Of a stretch of DNA of 14,520 nucleotides, positions 7,607 to 13,334 are shown piece after piece (the first letter of the stretch is position 1; each line of letters begins with the position of its first letter). The stretch lies in NCBI GenBank assembly GCA_002311335.1, contig DBZX01000078.1, positions 15,703 through 30,222 on the forward strand. Direction: 5' to 3'. A program made the position numbers and the translations under genes. Origin of the DNA: a bacterium UBP10_UBA1149. GTDB lineage: Bacteria > Desulfobacterota > Binatia > UBA1149. The notes beneath the pieces were generated by a model. The model saw nothing but the letters and a program-made list of their open reading frames with translations. It made no database searches and was not told the DNA's origin.

Positions 7607-7710
7607 TTTGCTTCTATATTTGTCGCAACAATCGACCCGGGGCTGTTGAACCTTGCATTACCATCCCAGAAAATAGGGGGACGTGAAACCACTACGACCT
7701 GCACTGAACA

Positions 7711-7740
7711 GGGCCCAAGCTTGTGGCCCCGAACATTATA
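7711..7740 (+). promoter_or_regulatory. dyad with -10-like sequence upstream of the YafK-like gene
   Basis: The 157-nt divergent gap 7607-7763 holds GGGCC-CAAG / CTTG-t-GGCCC (7711-7729), nine paired bases per arm with one bulged T. The AT-rich block CATTATA (7734-7740) follows, about 25 nt before ATG 7764. A -10 element with an overlapping operator would fit, but no good -35 is visible. Another AT-rich stretch, CTATATT (7614-7620), could serve the gene on the other strand. Confidence 0.25.
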
Positions 7741-7763
7741 CCCCTACGCGGCACAGCCCTGAT

Positions 7764-8333
7764 ATGGTGGCGACAGGGCTACGGGTCTTTGCTACCCTGT
7801 TGCTGCCGCTGATGCTCACGGCCTGCGCGGGCAACCCACGCGCCACCCTGGGCGGCGGCAACAGCCAGGCCCTGCCAGCGGGGCTCACCGACGAATCGGT
7901 AGCCCTGCTGCTCGACAAGTCTTCGCGCCAGCTGTCGGTTTACCGCGAAGGTGAACTCTACCGCCGTTACCCGGTCAACCTGGGCAGGCGGCCCAGCGGC
8001 GCCAAGCGCTTCCAGGGCGACATGCGAACTCCCGAAGGGCTGTACCGCATCTCTTCTAAAAAACCCCACCACCGCTGGGCCTATTTTCTCGCCATCGACT
8101 ACCCCAACCGCAGCGATCATAAACGCTACAAGCGACTGCTCGAAGAAGAGCGGGTCCCGATCCTGGGCGGCAAGGCACTGGCCATAGGTTCGGGCCTGGG
8201 ACTTCACGGAAGCGATAGCGCGCACGATGGCGACACGGATTGGACCAGGGGCTGCGTGGCGCTCAGCAACAGCGACATTACCGAACTCCACGAGCTGGTC
8301 GAAGCCGGCACGCCCGTGCTGTTCAGGCGCTGA
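7764..8333 (+). CDS. YafK-like murein L,D-transpeptidase family lipoprotein
   Basis: 189 residues from ATG 7764. The frame is open back to GTG 7683, but ATG 7764 puts a lipobox (LMLTAC, Cys21) at normal distance after a short hydrophobic segment, so the later start is chosen. The product should be a lipoprotein in the envelope. A YkuD catalytic domain covers about residues 44-187: ALLLDKSSRQLSVYREGE, RTPEGLYRI, LGLHGSD with His148, and DWTRGCVALSNSDI with the nucleophile Cys164. The GC(V/I)AxxNxDI form and HG spacing are those of the YafK branch. Members act on 3-3 cross-links or on attachment to meso-diaminopimelate residues of peptidoglycan; which reaction applies here cannot be read from the sequence. 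A strong hairpin lies 22 nt after the stop. Confidence 0.88.
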   Translation: MVATGLRVFATLLLPLMLTACAGNPRATLGGGNSQALPAGLTDESVALLLDKSSRQLSVYREGELYRRYPVNLGRRPSGAKRFQGDMRTPEGLYRISSKKPHHRWAYFLAIDYPNRSDHKRYKRLLEEERVPILGGKALAIGSGLGLHGSDSAHDGDTDWTRGCVALSNSDITELHELVEAGTPVLFRR

Positions 8334-8355
8334 GCTGTAGCCAGTCGGTAAGCTC

Positions 8356-8390
8356 GCGGCAGCGTCGCTCCGAGCGTGGGCCGCTGCCGC
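8356..8390 (+). terminator. GC-rich hairpin after the YafK-like gene
   Basis: GCGGCAGCG (8356-8364) pairs perfectly with CGCTGCCGC (8382-8390). The 17-nt loop itself contains CGCT-CCG-AGCG. It begins 22 nt after the stop at 8333 and ends 37 nt before the next start. There is no T tract after the stem, so it is either a non-canonical terminator or an mRNA 3' stabiliser. Confidence 0.45.
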
Positions 8391-8427
8391 CATAGACTGC
8401 CGAGGCCCACGGGTATACAGTTCGAGG

Positions 8428-8886
8428 GTGGACACCGTCTTGCTCATACTTGGACCGGCTGGCGCTGACGGGGAGCTCGTCGAAGCGGCCGCCACCCGGG
8501 CTTCAAAGGCGGGAACCGAACTCGTGCTGCTCGCCGTGTCCGACCCCGAGAGGGTCTCGGATATCGTCAGCCGAGTGTGCGAGGCCGGGCAGATCGGCTC
8601 GCGCCCGTCGGGCGACCTGGCCGACACCCTGCACGAAAGGCAGGAAAAATTACTGGTCGATCAGTCCCAACAGCTGGTGGGGGAGTTCCAGGAAAAGGGG
8701 CTGGCCTGCCGCCTGGAGTTCAGGCGCGGCGACGCCGTGGCGGAGACCGCAGCGGTGATCACCAGCTTAACCCCCGATTGCGTCGTTATTGAGCAACGAA
8801 AGCGTTCATTATTCCGTCTCGTGAAGCAGGACAGGTTCCTCGACGACCTGCGCGAGAAGTTTAAATTTACATTATTAGAAGTCTGA
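8428..8886 (+). CDS. small UspA-like protein
   Basis: 152 residues from GTG 8428. The pattern fits the universal stress protein alpha/beta fold: strand VLLILGP at the N terminus, helix AAATRASKAG, strand ELVLLAVSD, a long helical middle (LHERQEKLLVDQSQQLVGEFQEKG), strand CRLEFRRGDAVAETAAVI, then DCVVIEQRKRS and FTLLEV. The GDAVAETAAV...DCVVIE segment corresponds to the GDPxxxIxxxA...DLIVMG region of UspA. The ATP-binding GxxGxxxxxxxxGS motif is absent, replaced by EQRKRSLFRLVKQD, so it would be of the non-nucleotide-binding type. Similarity is by pattern only. A GAGG lies almost touching the GTG, so the start is not certain. The last 25 codons turn AT-rich, and the 3' end overlaps the neighbour on the other strand by 12 nt. 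Confidence 0.65.
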   Translation: MDTVLLILGPAGADGELVEAAATRASKAGTELVLLAVSDPERVSDIVSRVCEAGQIGSRPSGDLADTLHERQEKLLVDQSQQLVGEFQEKGLACRLEFRRGDAVAETAAVITSLTPDCVVIEQRKRSLFRLVKQDRFLDDLREKFKFTLLEV

Positions 8887-9387
8887 CGTGAAGCAGATGT
8901 CGTCGTCGAGCTCACTGCTGCCGGCGATGATCCGGCGCAACAACACCGGCATCGACTCGCGCATGTTCTCAACGAGTTCTTCGAGCGGCAATTCACCGTC
9001 GCAGGAACCCTCTGCGCCCAACAACTCCTGCAGGCACAGCACTGGCTTGCCAATGCTTTCTTCGAGCTCGAGCAGGTAGTCGGCGTCGGGGCTCGACCAT
9101 CCCACCAGCGTATCGGCCGCAGAGATAATCCCCTGTTCCTCCACTATTTCCGGGCAGGAATCGCTGCCTGGCTTTACCCCGACCCTGGCGAGCAAGGCCA
9201 GGTCAGCAGCCCCCGCGCGTCCCGCCGCACTGCCGCGCCCGACGACCGACACGCTCAGCCGCTCCGACCAACCGTGCCGCGCAGCGCATTCGCCGAGTAT
9301 GCACGCGGTGGCCAGCAACAGCGCCACGCTGTCCGAACCTACCACCGCCACCTGCCTGGGCCCGTCGCTAATCGTTTGCTCCTGCAT
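8875..9387 (-). CDS. uncharacterised protein resembling a low-molecular-weight phosphatase fold without catalytic loop
   Basis: 170 residues from ATG 9387 (GGGGTG six nt upstream favours it over GTG 9396). I do not recognise a firm family. The order of elements recalls low-molecular-weight tyrosine phosphatases/arsenate reductases: strand RQVAVVGSDSVALLLATACILGECAA where those enzymes have VLFVCxGNxCRSxMAE, SVSVVGRG, ADLALLARVGVKP, then IISAADTLVGWSSPDADYLLELE and GKPVLCLQELLGAEG. If so, the CX5R phosphate loop is lost (VGSDSVAL) and it cannot be a phosphatase; a binding or regulatory role would remain. The acidic C terminus (ELPLEELVENMRE, SSELDDDICFTSDF) is unlike the family. It is convergent with, and overlaps, the UspA-like gene. 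The gene call is good; the fold suggestion is weak. Confidence 0.55.
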   Translation of the reverse strand: MQEQTISDGPRQVAVVGSDSVALLLATACILGECAARHGWSERLSVSVVGRGSAAGRAGAADLALLARVGVKPGSDSCPEIVEEQGIISAADTLVGWSSPDADYLLELEESIGKPVLCLQELLGAEGSCDGELPLEELVENMRESMPVLLRRIIAGSSELDDDICFTSDF

Positions 9388-9420
9388 ACAATCCACCCCG
9401 CCACGCGAACATTAAGTTCT

Positions 9421-9450
9421 CATAACTGATACCCCACTATAGCAGTTGTG
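9421..9450. promoter_or_regulatory. 30-bp inverted repeat in the divergent gap upstream of ogt
   Basis: The arms CATAACTGATA (9421-9431) and TAGCAGTTGTG (9440-9450) match at 9 of 11 positions as an inverted repeat with an 8-nt spacer, a typical operator size. Read on the minus strand the right half contains TATAGT, a possible -10 for the gene at 8875-9387. Next to it lies the perfect palindrome CCCGATCGGG (9456-9465), whose second half can also pair with CCCGA at 9470-9474. On the plus strand TATAAA (9511-9516) may be a -10 for ogt. The rest of the 191-nt gap 9388-9578, including a run of eight C, shows no gene. Confidence 0.35.
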
Positions 9451-9578
9451 GCCTACCCGATCGGGGGTGCCCGAGCCCCGGCGATGAATCCGTGTCCCCC
9501 CCCGGTCAGGTATAAATCTTTCGTGAGCGGCTTCCAGCGCTTGTAATCCAGTAGCTAAATGTACTAAAAACAAGCATT

Positions 9579-10235
9579 ATGCCTCGCACAATGAAGCCGC
9601 CCGGCACACCCCTGAAAAACCGATTGTGCACAGAAGATGCGCCGGTGGACAGGATCTTCACCTCCTTCACTGACACCCCCGTGGGCAGGATTTACCTGGC
9701 GTCTACCGACACCAGCCTGGTACGGGTCGAGTTGCCTGGAGACAACGCGGCCATACGAATGAACGTGTGGCTGGCGATGCGCTTCGCACAGGCAAAGGTA
9801 AGTCGTGGCATCACGCCGGTGCTCAGGCGCGCCGGCGAACAGCTGTCCGAGTACTTTGCCGGCAAGCGGGCCGCCTTTGACCTGCCGCTGATGATGGCGG
9901 GTACCCTCTTCCAGGTGGAGGTGTGGAAGGCCGTTGAGAAGATCCCCTTCGGCCGCCACCTGTCATACAGCGAGATTTCACGGAACGCGGGCCGCCCCAA
10001 GGCAGTGCGCGCCACCGGCCGCGCGCAGGGCGCGAACCCCCTGCCCATCATCATCCCCTGCCACCGCGTGGTGGGAGCCGACGGCACCCTTACCGGCTAC
10101 GCCGGCGGCCTGGAGATGAAAAGCTGGCTGCTCGGCCACGAGGAACGCTTTCTTCCCCTGCTCTCGGAAAGAACCGCTGGGTGGCGACTGGCAAAGGGCC
10201 TGGCCGAATATCCCGAACGAAGCTCCAAGAACTGA
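9579..10235 (+). CDS. ogt: methylated-DNA--protein-cysteine S-methyltransferase
   Basis: 218 residues from ATG 9579 (ATG 9591 is possible). It repairs O6-alkylguanine by irreversible transfer of the alkyl group to a cysteine. Residues about 28-100 form the N-terminal Ogt domain (SFTDTPVGRIYLAS). The DNA-binding and active domain follows: GTLFQVEVWKAVEKIPFG (108-125), SYSEISRNAGRPKAVRA with the arginine finger, GANPLPIIIPCHRVVGADG with acceptor Cys161, and LTGYAGGLEMKSWLL. Beyond the usual end is a tail of about 28 residues (LSERTAGWRLAKG...) not typical of the family. The N-terminal 22 residues also look like an extension. The gene ends 8 nt from the convergent ferritin-like gene. It stands alone, with no ada regulator in the window. 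Confidence 0.95.
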   Translation: MPRTMKPPGTPLKNRLCTEDAPVDRIFTSFTDTPVGRIYLASTDTSLVRVELPGDNAAIRMNVWLAMRFAQAKVSRGITPVLRRAGEQLSEYFAGKRAAFDLPLMMAGTLFQVEVWKAVEKIPFGRHLSYSEISRNAGRPKAVRATGRAQGANPLPIIIPCHRVVGADGTLTGYAGGLEMKSWLLGHEERFLPLLSERTAGWRLAKGLAEYPERSSKN

Positions 10236-10243
10236 GCGCCCGG

Positions 10244-10882
10244 CTACTGCTCTTTTCGCGCCTGCCAGGCGCGGTGAAACCACGCCAGGGTGGTCACCTG
10301 GTCTTCGTACACTGTCAGCAGTAACTGCCGCGTAAGCGGATCATCCTGCAAGGCCTCGGCAAACTCCCGAAGCGGCCGCACCGCATCTTCCACGTTGGGA
10401 AACTCCGCCACCACGGCGGCCAGGCGATCGGCATCACTGGCCACCGGGTCGAGCAGCGCAGCGTTGTACTTCTCCATCCAGGCTGGCACCGCGGCGACAG
10501 TGTCGGCGCCGAGATCGGCCAGGCGACGTTCAAACAGCTCGGCGTGGGCAGCCGCCCGCGCAGCGGCGCCACGCAGGCCGCCGCCAAGCTCCTCGTCGTC
10601 GGTGTTGTCGGCCCAGGCGGCCAATGTCAATGAACCCGACCTTTCGGCCGCACGCCAGGCGTCGAGCCTGCCGGCCAGCAGGGTGGTTGAATCGTTGTCT
10701 TCGCTCAATATCTCTTGGCTCGCTGGCTCTTCGGCCGACAGCTCGCCGAGGGCCGCGTCATCCGACTTGTCACCGTTATCCTGTATCTCGGCCAACTGTT
10801 CGAGCAACAATTCCTCGTCCAGGCCGCCGCGCCTGAAAAGTCCCAGCAGGCGTCGTATTTCTTCCTTGCGGTCGTTCATCAT
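10244..10882 (-). CDS. ferritin-like four-helix protein, metal ligands uncertain
   Basis: 212 residues from ATG 10882; a longer frame from 10909 is possible but would consume the divergent promoter region. Residues 1-33 form a charged helix (MMNDRKEEIRRLLGLFRRGG). An acidic linker covers 35-64. Residues about 68-212 are predicted all-helical: RLDAWRAAERSGSLTLAAWAD, GGLRGAAARAAAHAELFERRLADLG, LREFAEALQDDP, YEDQVTTLAWFHRAW. The ERSG...AWA...RxxxHAxxFERRLxxLG order matches ferritin-like proteins I recall from deltaproteobacterial genomes, where the second helix normally reads RExxH. Here the Glu is Ala110 (RAAAH), leaving Glu80, His113 and Glu residues of the last helices. It may be a reduced or inactive di-metal protein. 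No partner is evident; it is divergent from the APH-fold gene across a 50-nt gap holding a dyad. Gene certain, family moderate. Confidence 0.6.
   Translation of the reverse strand: MMNDRKEEIRRLLGLFRRGGLDEELLLEQLAEIQDNGDKSDDAALGELSAEEPASQEILSEDNDSTTLLAGRLDAWRAAERSGSLTLAAWADNTDDEELGGGLRGAAARAAAHAELFERRLADLGADTVAAVPAWMEKYNAALLDPVASDADRLAAVVAEFPNVEDAVRPLREFAEALQDDPLTRQLLLTVYEDQVTTLAWFHRAWQARKEQ
10257..10273. terminator. hairpin at the ogt / ferritin-like convergent junction
   Basis: CGCGCCT-GCC-AGGCGCG is a perfect 7-bp stem with a 3-nt loop. It begins 21 nt after the ogt stop and lies within the last codons of the convergent gene. No T tract follows on the plus strand (TCTTTT precedes it instead), so terminator function is inferred from position and stem strength only. 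Confidence 0.35.
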
Positions 10883-10924
10883 GGCCCCGGGTCTTTCCGT
10901 CCACACCATGATAAGACCCCGGCC
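10883..10924. promoter_or_regulatory. inverted repeat filling the 50-nt divergent gap
   Basis: The arms GGCCCCGGGTCTT (10883-10895) and AAGACCCCGGCC (10913-10924) pair over GGGTCTT/AAGACCC and again over GGCC/GGCC, with one extra base between. The spacer is 17 nt. The dyad spans nearly the whole gap between the ferritin-like start (10882) and the APH-fold start (10933), so it is well placed to be a shared operator. No clear -35/-10 pair is seen, though GATAAG (10910-10915) could be a -10. Confidence 0.4.
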
Positions 10925-10932
10925 CAGCGGCG

Positions 10933-11985
10933 ATGCAAGGAAAAACGCAAAAGGAACTTCTCGCAGCCCTGCAGCGAAGCGGCCTGGCCGGTCCTGGCGA
11001 AGAACCCGCCGTCGAGCAATTGTCGGGTGGAATTTCGGCTGAAATACTTCGCGTCGAGCTGGCCGACATGGTGATATGCGCTAAGCGACCGCGGGGACGG
11101 ATGCAGGTTAAAGCCGACTGGCTCGCGCCCGTCGAACGCGGCGGCATAGAAGTGGACTGGCTGCGGAGAGCCGCGACGGTGATCCCCGGCCACGTGCCGC
11201 GGGTGCTGGGTATGGACCAGGTCAGCGGTTGGTTCTTCCTTGAGTACCTGGACCCCGGGCGCTTTGACAACTGGAAACAGCTCTTGCGCGACGGTGTGGC
11301 CGATCCCGGGCTGGCCGCCAGGGTCGCGCAGCTTGCCGTGACCGTGAGTGCCCACAGCAGCAGCGATCCACGGGCAGCCCTCGACTTTGATAACGGCGAT
11401 AGTTTTCACGCGCAGCGAATCGACCCCTACCTGCTTGAGTCGGCCAGGCGCAACCCGGACGTCGCCGACCGCTTGGAAAAACTCGCTCACGACACGGCCT
11501 CGACACGGCTGGCCCTGCTGCACGGCGACCTCAGCCCCAAGAACATCCTGGTAGACAGCCGCCCGCCCGCGGGAAGCGAGGCCGTCGCGCTGCCCGTACT
11601 GCTCGACGCCGAGACGGCCTGCTGGGGTGACCCGGCCTTTGATCTCGCGTTCTGCCTCAACCACCTGGCGCTCAAGTGCGCCTGGCAACCGCAGCACAGC
11701 AAGGGCTACCTGGCCTGCTGGGACGCGTTCGTGGATTCCTACCTGGCGGGGGTCAGCTGGGAAGATCCCGAGCTCACCAACGCACGCGCGGCAGCATTGT
11801 TGCCGGCGCTCATGCTGGCTCGCATAGACGGCAAGTCACCGGTCGAATACCTGGTCGGACATCCGCGGGCCGACGAGATACGCAAGCGAGCGCTGCTGTG
11901 GCTGGCGCGGCCGGCGAGCAAGCTCAGCGAGCTGCGCCATGACTGGCAACGCCAGTGCCAGGCCTGGCCTGCTGCCAGGACCTAG
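10933..11985 (+). CDS. aminoglycoside-phosphotransferase-fold kinase of unknown substrate
   Basis: 350 residues from ATG 10933. The kinase landmarks are complete: a glycine-rich turn SGGISAEILRVEL (31-43), ATP-binding lysine in ICAKRPRG (Lys51), hinge FFLEYL (101-106), catalytic loop LLHGDLSPKNILVD (Asp199, Asn204) and metal-binding LLDAETACWGDPAFDLAF (Asp225, Asp237). It is cytosolic, with no signal peptide. The motifs KADWLAPVERGGIEVDWL and DLAFCLNHLALKC are shared by a conserved chromosomal subfamily in proteobacteria whose substrate is not established; they do not match the antibiotic-resistance enzymes, so a resistance call is not supported. A small-molecule hydroxyl is the expected acceptor. 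No ribosome binding site is obvious before the ATG. The stop codon shares a CTAG with that of the convergent thiolase. Confidence 0.85.
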   Translation: MQGKTQKELLAALQRSGLAGPGEEPAVEQLSGGISAEILRVELADMVICAKRPRGRMQVKADWLAPVERGGIEVDWLRRAATVIPGHVPRVLGMDQVSGWFFLEYLDPGRFDNWKQLLRDGVADPGLAARVAQLAVTVSAHSSSDPRAALDFDNGDSFHAQRIDPYLLESARRNPDVADRLEKLAHDTASTRLALLHGDLSPKNILVDSRPPAGSEAVALPVLLDAETACWGDPAFDLAFCLNHLALKCAWQPQHSKGYLACWDAFVDSYLAGVSWEDPELTNARAAALLPALMLARIDGKSPVEYLVGHPRADEIRKRALLWLARPASKLSELRHDWQRQCQAWPAART

Positions 11986-11991
11986 CAGGCC
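11966..11991. terminator. 8-bp dyad spanning the shared CTAG stop of a convergent pair
   Basis: GGCCTGCT (11966-11973) and AGCAGGCC (11984-11991) are perfect inverted arms around a 10-nt loop. The loop and right arm include CTAG (11982-11985), which supplies TAG on both strands. Competing dyads overlap it: GCCAGGCCTGGC (11957-11968) and CCTGGC-CTGCT-GCCAGG (11963-11979). A stem could form in either transcript. T tracts are lacking. Confidence 0.4.
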
Positions 11992-13166
11992 TCGAACAGG
12001 CCGGCCATTCCCTGGCCACCGCCTATGCACATGGTGACTATGCCGTAGCGCTTGCCCTGCCTCTTGAGCTCGCGCAGCAGGTGGCCGACCATGCGTGAGC
12101 CGGTCATGCCGTAGGGGTGGCCGATGGCGATCGAGCCGCCGTTGGGATTGATCTGCTCGTCGGTGATACCCAGCTCGCGCATGCAGTAGAGCGCCTGCGA
12201 AGCGAACGCCTCGTTGAGCTCCACGATGTCGATGTCTTCTATCTTCAATCCGTGTCGCGACAAGAGCTTGGGCACCGCGAAAACCGGGCCTATGCCCATC
12301 TCTTCGGGCCGGCAACCGGCCACCGCGAAACCGCGGAACACGCCCATCGGCTGTACGTTGAGTTGCTTGGCTCGCTCGGCAGACATCAGCACGGTCGCAG
12401 AAGCACCGTCGCTCATCTGGCTGGCGTTGCCGGCTGTCACGCTGCCGTCTTCCTTGAACACCGGCTTGAGAGACGCCAGTCCCTCGAGCGTGGTGGTCGG
12501 ACGGTTGCACTCGTCGTGATCAACGTTGACCTCCACCATCTCGGTCTCGCCGGTCTCCTTGTTTTTCTTTGCCCAGGTGGCCGACAAGGGAGCGATCTCT
12601 TCAGCCATGATGCCCGACTCGAGCGCCGCCGCGTAGCGCTGCTGGCTGCGCAGCGCGAAAGCGTCCTGGTCCTCGCGCGAGATTTTGTATTCCTTAGCCA
12701 CTACCTCGGCCGTGTCGCCCATGCCCATGTAAACACCGGGCCATTTTTCGTTGATCTTCTCGCTGAAAATACCGTTCTGGTTGGCCTGTCCCTGGCCCAA
12801 GGTGATGCTCTCCACGCCGCCGCCTATGGACACCTCGGCGCCCTCGACAATGATCTGGTGCGCGGCCATCGCCACGGCCTGCAGGCCCGAAGAACAGAAG
12901 CGGTTGACCGTGGTGGCGGCCACCGTATGGGGTAGACCGGCTCCCAGGGTCGCCACGCGTGCGACGTTCATTCCCTGCGGCCCCTCGGGAAAACCGCAAC
13001 CGATTACCACATCCTCGATCTCGGATTTATCCACGTTGGGTACGGCGTCGAGCGCCGAAACCAGGGCGTGGCTGCAAAGCTCATCGGGACGGGTGACGTT
13101 AAAACTGCCACGGTAGGACTTGGCCATGCCGGTGCGCATGCTCGAAACAATTACGGCTTCTCTCAT
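11982..13166 (-). CDS. thiolase family protein (acetyl-CoA C-acyltransferase type)
   Basis: 394 residues from ATG 13166, with GGAG eleven nt upstream. It is a cytosolic thiolase, either cleaving 3-ketoacyl-CoA in beta-oxidation or condensing acyl-CoAs. The catalytic set is intact: acyl-accepting Cys91 in NRFCSSGLQA, NEAFASQAL (about 318-326), His350 in GHPYGMTG and Cys380 in TMCIGGGQGM. GNASQMSDGAS (247-256) and EDQDAFALRSQQRY are also typical. GHPYGMTGSRMV, where many members have GHPLGASG, and the length suggest a degradative-type acetyl-CoA C-acyltransferase (FadA/FadI-like), but substrate chain length cannot be read. No other beta-oxidation gene is in the window. It follows the UbiA gene on the same strand across 168 nt and is probably transcribed separately. 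Confidence 0.95.
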   Translation of the reverse strand: MREAVIVSSMRTGMAKSYRGSFNVTRPDELCSHALVSALDAVPNVDKSEIEDVVIGCGFPEGPQGMNVARVATLGAGLPHTVAATTVNRFCSSGLQAVAMAAHQIIVEGAEVSIGGGVESITLGQGQANQNGIFSEKINEKWPGVYMGMGDTAEVVAKEYKISREDQDAFALRSQQRYAAALESGIMAEEIAPLSATWAKKNKETGETEMVEVNVDHDECNRPTTTLEGLASLKPVFKEDGSVTAGNASQMSDGASATVLMSAERAKQLNVQPMGVFRGFAVAGCRPEEMGIGPVFAVPKLLSRHGLKIEDIDIVELNEAFASQALYCMRELGITDEQINPNGGSIAIGHPYGMTGSRMVGHLLRELKRQGKRYGIVTMCIGGGQGMAGLFEAC

Positions 13167-13253
13167 CTTGGTAAAAACTCCAGTGCTTTCTTGATTGCGA
13201 AAAATACTCGCGTCCGCTCCGCGGCTACACTTCGTTGCCCGGGAACAAGCTGC

Positions 13254-13277
13254 CCCGGAACACGATATCGCTCCGGG
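13254..13277 (-). terminator. hairpin in the ubiA-like / thiolase gap
   Basis: CCCGGA (13254-13259) and TCCGGG (13272-13277) are perfect inverted arms around 12 nt containing GATATC. They lie about 60 nt after the UbiA-like stop (13335) in the 168-nt gap 13167-13334. No T tract follows. The rest of the gap shows no gene; a thiolase promoter must lie here but no convincing pair of boxes stands out. Confidence 0.3.
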
Positions 13278-13334
13278 ACACTACGCCAGAACGCCGGTTC
13301 AGCCAACACGACAAGCAGGGGGCCCGGCGATCGC

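Noticed and set aside
7683..7763. Upstream GTG start for the YafK-like gene with an AGGGGG nearby
   Set aside because: It would place the lipobox cysteine at residue 48; the ATG at 7764 gives a normal lipoprotein signal peptide.
9494..9503. Run of eight C as a phase-variation tract
   Set aside because: It is in a gap about 75 nt from the nearest start codon with no well-placed promoter boxes, so a switching role is not supported.
10933..11985. Antibiotic resistance gene
   Set aside because: The APH fold is broad; the subfamily motifs are of a chromosomal family of unknown substrate and there is no mobile or resistance context.
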